A stretch of DNA of 64,000 nucleotides from Neocallimastix lanati (nom. inval.) (GCA_016946835.1 JACVTC010000246.1:22501-86500); one strand, 5' to 3'; positions 1 to 24,490 are shown, counted from the stretch's first letter. Numbers and translations are program-made. The notes: generated by a model not told the origin, from the sequence alone.

Positions 1-40
1 TCGTTCTACGAGGGGAACTTGTGTATGATTATGTAATTTA

Positions 41-345
41 AATGAAATAAATAAATGAAATAAATAAATGAAATAAATAAATGAAATAAATAAATGAAAT
101 AAATAAATGAAATAAATAAATGAAATAAATAAATGAAATAAATAAATGAAATAAATAAATGAAATAAATAAATGAAATAAATAAATGAAATAAATAAATG
201 AAATAAATAAATGAAATAAATAAATGAAATAAATAAATGAAATAAATAAATGAAATAAATGAAATAAATAAATAAAATAAATAAACGAAATAAATTAATG
301 AAATAAATAAACGAAATAAATTAATGAAATAAATAATTGATATTA
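41..345. repeat. 12-bp tandem repeat (ATGAAATAAATA)n
   Basis: About 18 head-to-tail copies of the 12-mer ATGAAATAAATA run without interruption to about 268, then decay into variants containing ACGAAATAAATT. No open frame of interest is present. It lies beyond the 3' end of the ABCA-like gene. Confidence 0.95.
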
Positions 346-779
346 ATGAATATATAAATTAATAAATAAAAGATATTATCATTAATATCAATTATTGAAT
401 GAATAAATAAAATAAATAAAATAAATAAATAATTATATTTATTTGTTTTTATCTTTATTAATATACTTTACATTTTTTTTTTTTTTTATACATAAATATA
501 TATTTTATATTTATTAATACTTTGATTTTTTTTTTATATACATTTAATTTATTATTACTTTAAATTTTTTTTATATTACTTTAATTTTTTTATTCTATTT
601 TATTAAAATTCAACTATTTTATTTATTTTATTTTATAAAAATTTTATAAAAATTTAACTATTTATTTTATTTTATTTTATAAATAATTTTGTAAAAATGT
701 AACTATTTATTTTATTTTATTTTATAAAAATTTTGTAAAAACTCTTTGTTTTAATTAATTATTATGTTTATAATTAAAT
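346..779. other. AT-only 3' flank of the ABCA-like gene
   Basis: Homopolymeric T runs and degenerate TTTTATTTTAT repeats (for example around 600-730). I see no gene. It must contain the 3' UTR and polyadenylation region of the minus-strand transporter that ends at 780, but no discrete signal can be singled out in such AT-rich DNA. Confidence 0.6.
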
Positions 780-6960
<6,181 letters not shown>

Positions 6961-6963
6961 TTA

Positions 6964-7447
6964 ATATATAATAAAATAAATAAATATATATATATATTTT
7001 ATTAGTTAGCTATTAAAATATACTTTATTAATCATAATTTTTTTTTTATTTTTATAACCTTATTCCTATTTTTGCTGATACTAATATTATATTACTATTT
7101 CATTTTCTATTATTAATACTAGTATTTTATCACTATCTCTATTTATTGATACTAAGATTAAGTTATTAATATTATTTATAAATATTAAAAACAATACCAA
7201 TTTCAATTATTAATCCTATTTTTAATATATTTTTTATTTTTAATATCAATAAAAATAAAATAAAATATAAATAGATTAAATTGAAATAAAAAAAATCATT
7301 AAATATTAAAATTATTTAATTATTTACTTAAAAAAATTAACAGCAATATTGGGAAAAAAAATTCAAATATAAGATTTCTGTGGAAGTGTTTTGATTTTTT
7401 AATCTTAAAATTCTTCCATAAAAGTGTTTTTAATTGATTAATATACG
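6964..7447. other. AT-rich region upstream of the visible ABCA-like exons
   Basis: No convincing coding sequence. It should contain either the missing first exon or the promoter of the ABCA-like gene, but I cannot identify a start Met plus TM helix in phase. Confidence 0.5.
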
Positions 7448-7655
7448 ATGAATTCATTTAATTTATATATATTTTTATTTTTATTTTTATTTTTATTTTT
7501 ATTTTTATTTTTATTTATATTTATATTTATATTTATATTTATATTTTTATTTATTTATATTTATATTTATATTTATATTTATATTTATATTTTTATTTTT
7601 ATTTTTATTTTTATTTTTATTTTTATTTTTATTTTTATTTTTATTTTTATTTTTA

Positions 7656-7686
<31 letters not shown>

Positions 7687-7846
7687 TTTATTTTTATTTT
7701 TATTTTTATTTTTATTTTTATTTTTATTTTTATTTTTATTTTTATTTTTATTTTTATTTCTATTTTATTTTTATTTTTATTTTTAGTTTTATTTTTATTT
7801 TTATTTTTATTTTTTGTTTTTGTTTTTGTTTTTATTTTTATTTTTA

Positions 7847-7856
<10 letters not shown>
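7448..7856. repeat. (ATTTTT)n hexanucleotide repeat with TA runs
   Basis: Long run of ATTTTT units broken by ATTTAT variants (7515-7590) and GTTTTT variants (7815-7835), ending in an (AT)n run at 7852-7875 and poly-T. The 112-codon open frame made of Phe/Leu/Ile/Tyr is a repeat artefact. Confidence 0.93.
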
Positions 7857-7894
<38 letters not shown>

Positions 7895-8034
7895 TGGAAA
7901 TTATTAATTATTTTATTTATTTTAATTTTTAAAAAAAATGTTATATATATTATTATTATTATTTATATAATTAAATAAAATAACTATTATAAATTTTGAA
8001 TAAATGTATTAAATAAAAAAAAATCATTCACATA

Positions 8035-9245
8035 TTAATATTTTTTTTTTAAGAAATAAAATATTAATAAAAATAATAGTAATATCCACTTTAGATTATT
8101 ATTAAAAAAAATTATTAAATTTATTAAAACTAATAATAAATAATAATAATAATAATAATAATAATTATAATAATAATAATAATAATTAATAAGATTTAAA
8201 TTTAATTTTAATTTATTATAAAATAAAAAAACAAAATATATTAAAAATTGGAAAAAAAATTAAAATTTATGATACATAATATATATGTATAAAATAAACT
8301 AATAATGAAATTTATATTATATATAATATTTAATTAAATATTTAATTTATATACATTATAAAAAATTAAATTATAATATATCCTTTTTTGGAACAAAATT
8401 TTAAATTAATGTAAATTAAACTTTATATTTCTTAATTCATTTGGGAATATATGAACATATGAACAGTAACGGAAAATAAATAAATAAATAAATAAATTAT
8501 AAAAATAATATTTATATATAAAAAAATTAATATTGACAAATATAATGGATATTTTATTTTTAATTATTAATTATTTATATTCATCCATTTTATTATTACT
8601 GTATATTTTATTTTTATTATTATGTTCTAATTTGGAAATTATTTATTGCTCTAATGTAATAGATGATGTTAATTATAATTATAACAATAATAATTCTAGA
8701 ATTTTGAATTAAAATTTTTAAGTAGTAATTAAACCATTGTTAATATTTATTCTATTTTTCAATTTAAATAATAATAATAAAAAAAAAAAGAAAAAAGAAA
8801 AAAATATTGAAAAAAAAAATTGAAAACCGCCAAATGTTTCATATACTGTAAATTTTAAATATTATAAAAGTATTAAAATAAAATATACAAAAATGTAATA
8901 AATTTGCTTTATATAATAACGAATGATAATTAAATAATAAGATTATAATATTCTTTGATATTAAAATAATATAAAATACTTAACTTAAATTTGAAATTAG
9001 CCTAATAAAAATTATTTTATATTATTATATTAAATAATTTAATTTAAATATATTATAATTTTTGTTTAATAAATAATTTATTTCATTTTTTTTACTTATC
9101 ATTAATTTGAATATGAAAATTAAGATATTACATTTTTTATATTTCAAAAATATAAACATATATCTTACATTATATATTAATACATTAAGTATAAATAAAT
9201 ATATGTATATATGCAATTATATATTTTTATATTTTTATTATTTTA
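8035..9245 (+). repeat. Segmental duplication, copy 1 of 3
   Basis: About 1.2 kb that recurs near-identically at 19250-20790 and 21690-23150 in the same orientation. Landmarks shared by all copies are TCCTTTTTTGGAACAAAA (8379 here), GAACAGTAACGGAAAATAAA, the 55-codon small ORF, and GAAAACCGCCAAATGTTTC. Copies 1 and 3 also share the 3' part (about 9000-9245) and then both run into the ATTTTAATAACC minisatellite. Copy 2 diverges before that. Confidence 0.88.
8545..8712 (+). CDS. 55-codon hydrophobic small ORF, copy 1 of 3
   Basis: I do not recognise a family. The predicted peptide starts MDILFLIINYLYSSIL and has a hydrophobic stretch of about 26 residues like a signal anchor, then two Cys, an acidic V-I-D-D and an Asn-rich tail. 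The three copies encode the same 55 residues; the only coding difference I see is CTG versus TTG at codon 19, which is silent. The flanks are also nearly identical, so recent duplication rather than selection may explain this. It could be a secreted or membrane micropeptide, the first exon of a larger gene, or chance. Confidence 0.3.
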   Translation: MDILFLIINYLYSSILLLLYILFLLLCSNLEIIYCSNVIDDVNYNYNNNNSRILN

Positions 9246-9421
9246 ATCATCATAATTATAATTATTATTATTATTATTTATATTTTAATAACCATTATTA
9301 TTTTTATTATTATTATTATTTTTTATATTTTAATAATCATTATTATTTTTATTATTATTATTATTTTTTATATTTTAATAACCATTATTATTATTATTAT
9401 TATTTTTTATATTTTAATAAC

Positions 9422-9452
<31 letters not shown>

Positions 9453-9469
9453 TTTTATATTTTAATAAC

Positions 9470-9536
<67 letters not shown>

Positions 9537-9550
9537 TATATTTTAATAAC

Positions 9551-9581
<31 letters not shown>

Positions 9582-9631
9582 TATATTTTAATAACCATTA
9601 TTACTATTATTATTATTTATATTTTAATAAC

Positions 9632-9668
<37 letters not shown>

Positions 9669-9763
9669 TATATTTTAATAACCATTATTACTATTATTAT
9701 TACTTATATTTTAATAACCATTATTATTATTATTATTATTATTATTTTTTATATTTTAATAAC

Positions 9764-9821
<58 letters not shown>

Positions 9822-9916
9822 TATATTTTAATAACCATTATTACTATTATTATTACTTATATTTTAATAACCATTATTATTATTATTATTATTATTATTT
9901 TTTATATTTTAATAAC

Positions 9917-9971
<55 letters not shown>

Positions 9972-10066
9972 TATATTTTAATAACCATTATTACTATTAT
10001 TATTACTTATATTTTAATAACCATTATTATTATTATTATTATTATTATTTTTTATATTTTAATAAC

Positions 10067-10133
<67 letters not shown>

Positions 10134-10335
10134 TATATTTTAATAACGATTATTATTATTATTATTATTTATATTTTAATAACGATTATTATTATTATTA
10201 TTATTTATATTTTAATAATCATTATTATTATTATTATTATTATTTATATTTTAATAACCATTATTATTATTATTATTATTATAATTATTATTTATATTTT
10301 AGTAAGCATTATTTTTATTATTATTATTATTATCT
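9246..10335. repeat. Minisatellite: TATATTTTAATAACC-(ATT)n
   Basis: About 27 units made of the fixed core TTTATATTTTAATAACC followed by a variable number (about 5-20) of ATT triplets. Higher-order repetition is visible: a block of about 120 bp recurs at 9660, 9800, 9930 and 10060. Since core and triplets are mostly multiples of three, a spurious 400-codon frame of Tyr/Phe/Asn/His stays open. The same unit occupies the ABCA-like intron. Confidence 0.93.
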
Positions 10336-11646
10336 AAAATAAAAAATATTTATAAATTTTAAAAAAATTTAATTATTTATTTATTTATTTATATATTTAA
10401 TTTTTATAAGACAAATTTTGAGAAAAATACTTTTCAGAAATGCATCACATAACAATATATATATATATATATATATTTTTATAAACTAATATATTAATTA
10501 TAAATATACATAAATATATACATATATTAATATTTTTATATCATTATTTATTATTTTCTATATTTTTATTATTATTATTTTCTATATTATTATTATTTTT
10601 ATTTTTATTATTATTATTATTATTATTGTTATTATTTATACTTCATATATATTATTATATTATTTATACTTATATTTTTATTATTTATAATATTATTTAC
10701 ACTATTATTTTTACTTTTTATATTAATATTAATTTTAAATTATTATTGCTTTTTAGTGTTGTTGTAAAAATCTAATAATTCTAAAAAAACTTCAAAATAA
10801 ATAATTAATAATAACAAAACATGTTGATACAAATAAATAAACTTGACTCAATAACTCATCAATATAAATCTATCTTAGCTTCAAAATGTATCTATATAAA
10901 TCATTAAATTTAACACTTCAGTCAAATTAATACCTCCTCCGCCAAAATAAGAAATATTAGAGAAAAAAAATTAATAATAATAATTTTAAATAATAATTAT
11001 TAGAAATATATAAATATTTAATTTTTAAAATATATCACATAAAATAATAGAAATATATAATAAAGAAAATATCATATATAATAATAGAAATATAAATAAT
11101 AAATTTAGAAATAATAATAATAAATAATAAATAATAAAAATAAAAAAAAAAATAAAAAAAAATATAAATAAATAAAAGTAAAATAAAATAAAATAAAATA
11201 AAATAAAAAAAAAAAAATAAAAAATATAAAAATAAATAAAAAAAAAAAAAAAAAAAATTAAAAATTAATAAAAATTATCAAATACAATATTTATAATTGT
11301 TTGAAATTATTATATAATTATTATTATAATATTTTTAATTTATATTACCCCATCATTATTTTAATAATATTGCATATAAAACTAAGATAAAAACATACTT
11401 TACAAAACAATTCTTTATTCACATTACGTATATCATCGTAATAAATAAATAATTATAAAAATATAATAAAATAACTATAAAAAAATTAAGAATAATATAC
11501 TAGTATTTTAAAGTATTTTTTGGTATTAAAAAGTTAATGAATATATTTTATTTTATTCTATAACTTCGCCTTATATACATGAAATATTTAAATATTATTG
11601 GTTGATTTAATATTATAATTTAAGATTAATTTATATTACCTAACAG

Positions 11647-11677
<31 letters not shown>

Positions 11678-12014
11678 AAAATAAAAATAATAACATTGAT
11701 TAACATATTAAAATAAAAATAATTAATATATGTTATTTTGATAAAATAATACATTTGTATTATTGTATTAAACTTAATATATTTAATTATCATTTTAAAT
11801 TTATATATCTAAAAGTTAATTTTTTAATAAAATTTATTACATGTTTATTAAAAAATTATTTATTCATTAATATTTATTAAATTAAATTTTCTTTATAAAT
11901 ATATATATATTATTAGTTTATATATATTATTAATTTTTTTTTAAAAAAAAAATTTTTAAATTTTATCATAGATAAATTTCAATTGTTTTCTAAGAGTTTT
12001 ATAATTAAAAATAA
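10336..12014. other. AT-rich intergenic region 3' of the ABCB-like gene
   Basis: TA runs, A runs (11165-11260, 11648-11680) and AT-rich filler. I see no gene. It contains the 3' flank of the transporter ending at 12015. Confidence 0.6.
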
Positions 12015-16691
<4,677 letters not shown>

Positions 16692-16860
16692 TTTATATCT
16701 TTTTATTTTTTTTTTTTTTTTATTTTAATTTTAATTTTATTTTTATTTTTTATTTTTTTTATTTTATTTTAATTTTATTTTTATTTTTATTTTTTATTTT
16801 TTTTTCTTCTACTTTAATTTTATTTTTATTATTAATTTTATTTTTATTTTTATTTTTATT
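16692..16860. other. T-rich upstream flank of the ABCB-like gene
   Basis: Homopolymeric T and TTTTATTTT filler directly before the start codon at 16691. Any promoter must lie here or beyond the 35-bp repeats. No discrete element can be recognised. Confidence 0.5.
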
Positions 16861-17345
16861 TTATATATATTTTTAATTTTATTTTTATTTTATTTTTATA
16901 TATATTTTTATTTTTATTTTTATTTTATTTTTATATATATTTTTATTTTTATTTTTATTTTATTTTTATATATATTTTTATTTTTATTTTTATTTTATTT
17001 TTATATATATTTTTATTTTTATTTTTATTTTATTTTTATATATATTTTTATTTTTATTTTTATTTTATTTTTATATATATTTTTATTTTTATTTTTATTT
17101 TATTTTTATATATATTTTTATTTTTATTTTTATTTTATTTTTATATATATTTTTATTTTTATTTTTATTTTATTTTTATATATATTTTTATTTTTATTTT
17201 TATTTTATTTTTATATATATTTTTATTTTTATTTTTATTTTATTTTTATATATATTTTTATTTTTATTTTTATTTTATTTTTATATATATTTTTATTTTT
17301 ATATATATTTTTATTTTTATATATATTTTTATTTTTATTTTTATT
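16861..17345. repeat. 35-bp tandem repeat, about 12 copies
   Basis: Very regular array with a 35-bp period; each unit has one TATATATAT block followed by ATTTTT units and one ATTTT. The last two units are shortened, and the array ends in poly-T (17350-17388). It lies directly upstream of the ABCB-like gene. Confidence 0.92.
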
Positions 17346-17349
17346 TTTA

Positions 17350-17389
<40 letters not shown>

Positions 17390-18345
17390 ACAATTACTAT
17401 TTTTATTATTTTTTACATTAATTCATTTTTATGATATTTTATCTTATATTTAATTGATTTAAATTAAAATATTTAAATCTTTTCATTTAAATTAATTTTA
17501 GTTTATATATTTAATATTAAATAATTATATATTATTAATTTCTATATAATATATTTATATTGTAATGAAATCGATTATTAATAATGGATTGTTATCAATT
17601 TTAATGATTAAATTTGAATTTAAATATTGATATATATATATAAATTTATATATATATTTTTTTTTAACTTTAAATAATATATTTTTAATTTAAAACGTAG
17701 TAATATTTTGTGATTTAATTTTTTAAAATAATTTTAAAATTATTTATTAGAAATGTTTCTAATATTTTTATACGATCAAATAAATTAATTATATAATTAA
17801 AAATTTTAGAACTTTATTAAAATATTATTTATTATTATAGATTAATGATAACATTAATAATATTGTAAAACACTTTTTTAATTTCTTTTTTTTTTTATTT
17901 TTTTAATAAAAAAAATAATAATAATAATAATTATAAAACTATTACTTTCATATACATTTTTATTTTAAATCTAATAATATTTAAATAATATTTTAATAAT
18001 ATATAGATTTTATTTAGTTAAATTATACTTTACTAATATTAATTTTTTATTTATAAAATAATTATTACACATTTTTAAACTTCAAAATTTAATTTAATTA
18101 CATAAATAAAATATTAAATTGATTATTATTGAATTTATTTAATTTTTTATAAATTATAAAATGGAATTATTTAATTTATTAAATTATTTTTTTATTAAAT
18201 TATTTATTCAATTAATAAAAAATTTAAAAAAAAATTGAAATAATATAATATAATTGAAATTAAAATTCAAAATATATACACAAAAATAAAATATAAAAAA
18301 AATTTTTTTTTAATTATTATTTTATTAAGTAATTTATTATTTATT
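17390..18345. repeat. AT-rich region; its 17390-17910 part is duplicated at about 21150-21710
   Basis: The block from GACAATTACTATTTTTATT through TTGTAAAACACTTTTTTAAT reappears at 21150-21710. Landmarks are GAAATCGATTATTAATAATGG (17567 and 21372) and AAAACGTAGTAATATTTTG. At 21.1 kb it includes a small internal tandem duplication. No gene is seen here. Confidence 0.8.
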
Positions 18346-18560
18346 TTTATTTTTATTTTCTTTTATTTTTATTAGCTTTTATTTTTACTAACTTTTATTT
18401 TTTACTAGCTTTTATTTTTTACTAGCTTTTATTTTTTACTAGCTTTTATTTTTTACTAGCTTTTATTTTTTACTAGCTTTTATTTTTTACTAGCTTTTAT
18501 TTTTTACTAGTTTATTTTTTACTAGCTTTATTTTTACTAGCTTTTATTTTTACTTTTTTT
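18346..18560. repeat. 17-bp tandem repeat (CTTTTATTTTTTACTAG)n
   Basis: About 11 copies of the unit CTTTTATTTTTTACTAG, with shortened units at the end. It stands out because each unit carries a CTAG. Confidence 0.92.
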
Positions 18561-19061
18561 CTTATATTTTTACTTTTATTTTGTTTTATTTTTATTTTTT
18601 TTCTAATAAATTATTAGAATATCTATAAAATAATATAAATAAAATAATATATTAATATTTTAAATATTTATATATTTTATTTAAAAAAATAAATTATTTA
18701 AATTATAATTACTTACATTTAAATCCTTTTTATTTTTTATATAAAAGTACTTTTAAATAATTTTATATTTATAAAAATATATAAATATAAAATATTTTTT
18801 TTTTATTTATTAGTTCTTTTTTTCTCATTTTTAAAATTACAAGAATTAAGTCGTATACTCGTCATAAAATCTTTATATCTAAAGTATATATTTTAACTTT
18901 TAAATATTATTAGTTAATTTATATAATTTTTTTATTATTATTTACTATTGTTTTATCTTAAATTTTATTAAATATACTTATTTAAAAATTTCTATAAAAT
19001 TTTTCAAAAAATAAAAAATAATAATAATAACAATAAATAATAATAATTACCTTAAACTAGT
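18561..19061. other. AT-rich, no gene seen
   Basis: Mostly A/T filler. A short patch of slightly higher GC at 18840-18875 could be an exon remnant paired with the micro-ORF at 19062-19130, but I could not join the two in phase. Confidence 0.4.
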
Positions 19062-19130
19062 TTACCATGTACGGGTTTTTTCTTTGAATTCCCCGACATT
19101 TTCGAAAACTTTTTCTAACCAACGTGGCAT
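19062..19130 (-). CDS. GC-island micro-ORF or orphan first exon (22 codons)
   Basis: Minus-strand ATG at 19130 opens a 22-codon frame, MPRWLEKVFENVGEFKEKTR plus two residues, ending with TGG TAA. The patch is far richer in G+C than anything for several kb around and uses mixed codons, as real exons here do. ATG|GTAAAC at its end also resembles a splice donor, so it may be the first exon of a gene whose other exons I cannot find or that has been lost. I do not recognise the family. Confidence 0.35.
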   Translation of the reverse strand: MPRWLEKVFENVGEFKEKTRTW

Positions 19131-19249
19131 TGTTAATTTTTAAATAAATTTTTTTTAAAAAGTTATATTTTATTATTAGTTATATTAAAATAATACAATT
19201 AATTTTATATATATTAATAAAAAAAAAAAAAAAAATTTCACTTATTTAT

Positions 19250-20790
19250 ATATTTTTTTTTTTTTAAGAAAAATATAATAATAATAATAATATCCACTTT
19301 AGATTATAATTAAAAAAATTAATAAATTTATAAAAAAAATAAATAAAAAATAATAATAATAATAGTAATAAATATATAAAAATTAATATCCACTTCAGTT
19401 TATTTTTTCAGAATTATAAATAAAAAATATTTAATAATATAAAATAATACCTTTTTTAGTAATAATTATAATTTTTAATTGATATTTAATAAGTAGTTAA
19501 TTATTTAAAAATTTAATTATATATATTTAGTAAAAAAGAAAAAACTAAAAAAATAACAAAATATATATACAATTCACAGAAATGTCTAAATGAAACAAAT
19601 AATAATAATAATTAATAAGATTTAAATATAAATTTAATTTATTATAAAATAAAAAACAAAATATATTAAAAATTGGAAAAAAAATTAAAATTTATGATAC
19701 ATAATATATATGTATAAATTAAACTAATAATGAAATTAATATTATATATAATATTTAATTAAATATTTAATTTATATACATTATAAAAAAGTAAATTATA
19801 ATATATCCTTTTTTGGAACAAAATTTTAAATTAATGTAAATTAAACTTTATATTTCTTAATTCATATGGGAATATATGAACAGTAACGGAAAATAAATAA
19901 ATAAATAAATAAATAAATAAATTATAAAAATAATATTTATTCATAAAAAATTAATATTGACAAATATAAATATAATGGATATTTTATTTTTAATTATTAA
20001 TTATTTATATTCATCCATTTTATTATTATTGTATATTTTATTTTTATTATTATGTTCTAATTTGGAAATTATTTATTGCTCTAATGTAATAGATGATGTT
20101 AATTATAATTATAACAATAATAATTCTAGAATTTTGAATTAAAATTTTTAAGTAGTAATTAAACCATTTTTAATATTTATTCTATTGTTCAATTTAAATA
20201 ATAATAATAATAAAAAAAAAAAGAAAAAAGAAAAAAATATTGAAAAAAAAAAATTGAAAACCGCCAAATGTTTCATATACTGTAAATTTTAAATATTATA
20301 AAAGTATTAAAATAAAATATACAAAAATGTAATAAATTTGCTTTATATAATAATGAATAATAATTAAGATAATAAGATAATAATATATTTTAATAATAAA
20401 ATAATATAAAATATTTAGTAAAAATATATTTTGATAGTAAAATAATATAAAATATTTAGTGACAATATATTTTGATAGAAAAATAAAATGAAATATTTAG
20501 TAAATTGATAAAAAAATTAGAAATTTTAAATATTATATTATATATTTTTAATGTATTTGTATTATTAATTTTGTAATATTTTTTTTTTTTTATTTTTTTT
20601 AATTTAATATAGCTTAATTTGAAATTAGCTTACTAAAAATTGCTTTATATTATTGTATTATATATTATAATTTAAATATATTATAATTTTTTTTTCATAA
20701 ATAATTTATTTTATTTTTATACATATTATTTATTTGTATATGAAAATTAAAATATAATATTTTTATATTTCAAAAATATGGAAGTAGTAT
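19250..20790 (+). repeat. Segmental duplication, copy 2 of 3
   Basis: Near-identical to 8035-9000 and 21690-22870, including the 55-codon ORF and the GAAAACCGCCAAATG landmark. After about 20380 it differs: a unit of about 55 bp ending in AATATTTAGT is repeated three times (20390-20500), followed by a partial copy of the 9000-9170 region. Confidence 0.85.
19975..20142 (+). CDS. 55-codon hydrophobic small ORF, copy 2 of 3
   Basis: Same 55-residue product as at 8545. An in-frame ATG 18 nt upstream (19957) adds M-T-N-I-N-I. That extension is absent from copy 1, where the intervening sequence is shorter, so the inner Met is the conserved start. Function unknown. Confidence 0.3.
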   Translation: MDILFLIINYLYSSILLLLYILFLLLCSNLEIIYCSNVIDDVNYNYNNNNSRILN

Positions 20791-21149
20791 ATTTTGGAAA
20801 CTGCATATCCTAAAATGGCGTGATATATTTTTAAATTAATGTCAAATCATTTAAAAAACTTAAATAAAAAATTAAATAATAAATAAACAAATAAGCAAAA
20901 AAAAATAAATAAGTTTATAATAAAAATAAAAATACAAAATAACGAAATAATTAAATAAATATTTTATTTTACAATAAGTGTTTTGATTTTTTAATATTAA
21001 AATTTTTCCATAAAACTGATTTTATGGATTAATATTAGATGAATTCATTTAACATACATATATCTATATTTTTATTCTTTATTTTTACTTTTTTTTTTAT
21101 TATTTACATTATTATTTTATATATATTTTTATTTTTATATTCTTTTTTT
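20791..21149. other. AT-rich, no gene seen
   Basis: Contains one short patch of higher GC (20775-20825) without an open frame, then A-rich filler. Confidence 0.5.
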
Positions 21150-22349
21150 TTGGCAATTACTATTTTTATTATTTTTTACATTAATTCATTTTTATGATAT
21201 TTTATTTTTTACATTAATTCATTTTTATGATATTTTATTTTTTATTTAATTGATTTAAATTAAAATATTTAAATCTATTCATTCATTTAAATTAATTTAA
21301 TTTTATTTTATATATTTAATATTAAATAATTATATATTATTAATTTCTATATAATATATTTATATTGTAATGAAATCGATTATTAATAATGGATTGTTAT
21401 CAATTTTAATGATTAAATTTGAATTTAAATATTGATATATATATAAATTTATATATATATATTTTTTTTTTAACTTTAAATAATATATTTTTAATTTAAA
21501 ACGTAGTAATATTTTGTGATTTAATTTTTTAAAATAATTTTAAAATTATTTATTAGAAATGTTTCTAATATTTTTATACGATCAAATAAATTAATTATAT
21601 AATTAAAAATTTTAGAACTTTATTAAAATATTATTTATTATTATAGATTAATGATAACATTAATAATATTGTAAAACACTTTTTTAATTTCTTTTTTTTT
21701 TAAAAAAATATAATAATAATAATAATAACAATAAAAATAAAAATAATAATAATAATAATAATAATAATATCCACTTTAGATTATTATTAAAAAAATTAAT
21801 AAATTTATAAAAAAAATAAAAAAAAAATAATAATAAATAAATAAATAAAAATTAATATCCACTTCAGTTTATTCTTTCAAAATTATAAATGAATAAATAT
21901 TTAATAATATAAAATAATACCTTTTTTAGTAATAATTATAATTTTTAATTGATATTTAATAAATAGTTAATTTTTTAAAAATTTAATTATATATGTTTAG
22001 TAAAAAAGAAAAAACTATAAAAATAACAAAATATAAATGAAAAAATGAAACAAATAATAATAATAATTAATAAGATTTAAATTTAATTTTAATTTATTAT
22101 AAAAGAAAAAACAAAATATATTAAAAATTGGAAAAAAAAATTAAAATTTATGATACATAATATATATGTATAAATTAAACTAATAATGAAATTAATATTA
22201 TATATAATATTTAATTAAATATTTAATTTATATACATTATAAAAAAGTAAATTATAATATATCCTTTTTTGGAACAAAATTTTAAATTAATGTAAATTAA
22301 ACTTTATATTTCTTAATTCATTTGGGAATATATGAACAGTAACGGAAAA

Positions 22350-22380
<31 letters not shown>

Positions 22381-23150
22381 ATTATAAAAATAATATTTAT
22401 ATATAAAAAAATTAATATTGACAAATATAAATATAATGGATATTTTATTTTTAATTATTAATTATTTATATTCATCCATTTTATTATTATTGTATATTTT
22501 ATTTTTATTATTATGTTCTAATTTGGAAATTATTTATTGCTCTAATGTAATAGATGATGTTAATTATAATTATAACAATAATAATTCTAGAATTTTGAAT
22601 TAAAATTTTTAAATAGTAATTAAACCATTTTTAATATTTATTCTATTTTTCAATTTAAATAATAATAATAAAAAAAAAAAAGAAAAAAAAAAAAAAGAAA
22701 AAAAAAATTGAAAACCGCCAAATGTTTCATATACTGTAAATTTTAAATATTATAAAAGTATTAAAATAAAATATACAAAAATGTAATAAATTTGCTTTAT
22801 ATAATAATGAATGATAATTAAATAATAAGATTATAATATTCTTTGATATTAAAATAATATAAAATATTTAACTTAAATTTGAATTTAGCCTAATAAAAAT
22901 TATTTTATATTATTATATTAAATAATTTAATTTAAATATATTATAATTTTTGTTTAATAAATAATTTATTTCATTTTTTTTACTTATCATTAATTTGAAT
23001 ATGAAAATTAAGATATTACATTTTTTATATTTCAAAAATATAAATATATATCTTACATTATATATTAATACATTAAATATACATAAATATATGTATATAT
23101 GCACTTATATATTTTTATATTTTTATTATTTTAATCATCATAATTATAAT
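21150..23150 (+). repeat. Duplicated block plus segmental duplication copy 3 of 3
   Basis: 21150-21710 repeats 17390-17910. 21690-23150 repeats the segment of copies 1 and 2. Here both duplicated units are adjacent, whereas at 17-20 kb they are separated by about 1.3 kb, suggesting a deletion here or an insertion there. From 22995 onward it matches copy 1 (9107 onward). Confidence 0.85.
22436..22603 (+). CDS. 55-codon hydrophobic small ORF, copy 3 of 3
   Basis: Same product as the copies at 8545 and 19975, again with an upstream in-frame ATG (22418). No family recognised. Confidence 0.3.
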   Translation: MDILFLIINYLYSSILLLLYILFLLLCSNLEIIYCSNVIDDVNYNYNNNNSRILN

Positions 23151-23640
23151 TATTATTATTATTATTTAATAACCATTATTATTATTTTTTTTATGTTTTA
23201 ATAACCATTATTACTATTTCTATTATTATTATTATTTTCATATTTTAATAACTATTATTATTATTATAATTTTTATTATTATTTTTTTTTATATTTTAAT
23301 AACTATTATTATTATTATTTTTTTTATATTTTAATAATCGTTATTATTATAATTTTTATTATTATTTTTTTTTTTATATTTTAATAACTATTATTATTAT
23401 ATTTTTTATATTTTAATAACCATTATTACTATTTTTTTTATATTTTAATAAAAATTATTATTATTGTTTTTATTATTATTTTAATATTTTAATAACTATT
23501 ATCATTATTTTTTTATTATAATCTTATATATTTTATTAACCATTATTATTATTATTATAATTATTTATATTTTAATAACTATTATTATTATTATTATTAA
23601 TATTTATATTTTAGTACCATTATTAATATTATTATAATAA
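23151..23640. repeat. Degenerate ATTTTAATAACC-(ATT)n minisatellite
   Basis: About 15 imperfect units of the same family as 9246-10335, with T-run insertions and AACTATT variants. It occupies the same position relative to segmental copy 3 as the intact array does relative to copy 1, so the array was probably duplicated with it and has decayed. Confidence 0.85.
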
Positions 23641-24490
23641 ATATTAGGGTTAGGTTTTAAATTTTTTATTTATTTAAGATTTACAAAGTATTACATATAT
23701 TTGATAAATATAATAATTAACAAGAATAATATATAATAATAAACGAATTAATTAAAATTTTTACAAAGTACAACTATAATAAGAATTAACTGAGTAGTTT
23801 AAAATATTAAATATTATCACTAAGTTGAATATTTAAAAAGATTTAGCTAACTATTTAAAGCATGATAAAAAATTAAATTTAAAGTAATTAAAGTTTTGAT
23901 CAATAATAAATTTAAAGTTATTAAAGTATTGATCAAAAATAAATTAAGTATTTAAAGTTTTGATTAAAAAATAGAATGGAAATAATAAATATGTCCATTA
24001 TCTATAAAAGGAAATATTCTAATTAACTATATTTAAGACAAAAATTTTGAAAATTTAACTTAAACTTAAGGTTGAAAGAATAATAAAAGTTATAAAAATA
24101 TAATAACTATAAAAAAAAATTAAAAAGTATTATATAAATATTTAGATTATTATGAAGACATAATAACAAAAAGATATTTATATAAAGATAATTTATAAAA
24201 GATAAAAAATAAAAGAAAAAAAAAATAAAAAATAATAATAATTATTCTTATGTTATTTATATATAATTAAATAAAAAGATTTAAAATAAATCTTTTATTA
24301 ATTTATATATAAAGGGAACACAAGAATTTTTAATCTAAATTTTTTAAATATAAATAAATTAAATATAAAAGAAGAATTATAGTAAAACTATAGAATTGTA
24401 TTTAAACTATTGTAAAAGTTAAAAGGGTAAACAAAGAAAGTAAAATTGTAAAACTATATAATTAATAAAAATTTTAATATGTAAATAATA
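23641..24490. other. AT-rich, no gene seen
   Basis: Begins with a single TTAGGGTTAGG (23644). Several short direct repeats of TTTAAAGTTATTAAAGT type lie at 23875-23950. No coding region found. Confidence 0.5.

Noticed and set aside
23644-23654. Telomere-like TTAGGGTTAGG
   Set aside because: Only two units, no array; expected by chance or as a repair scar.
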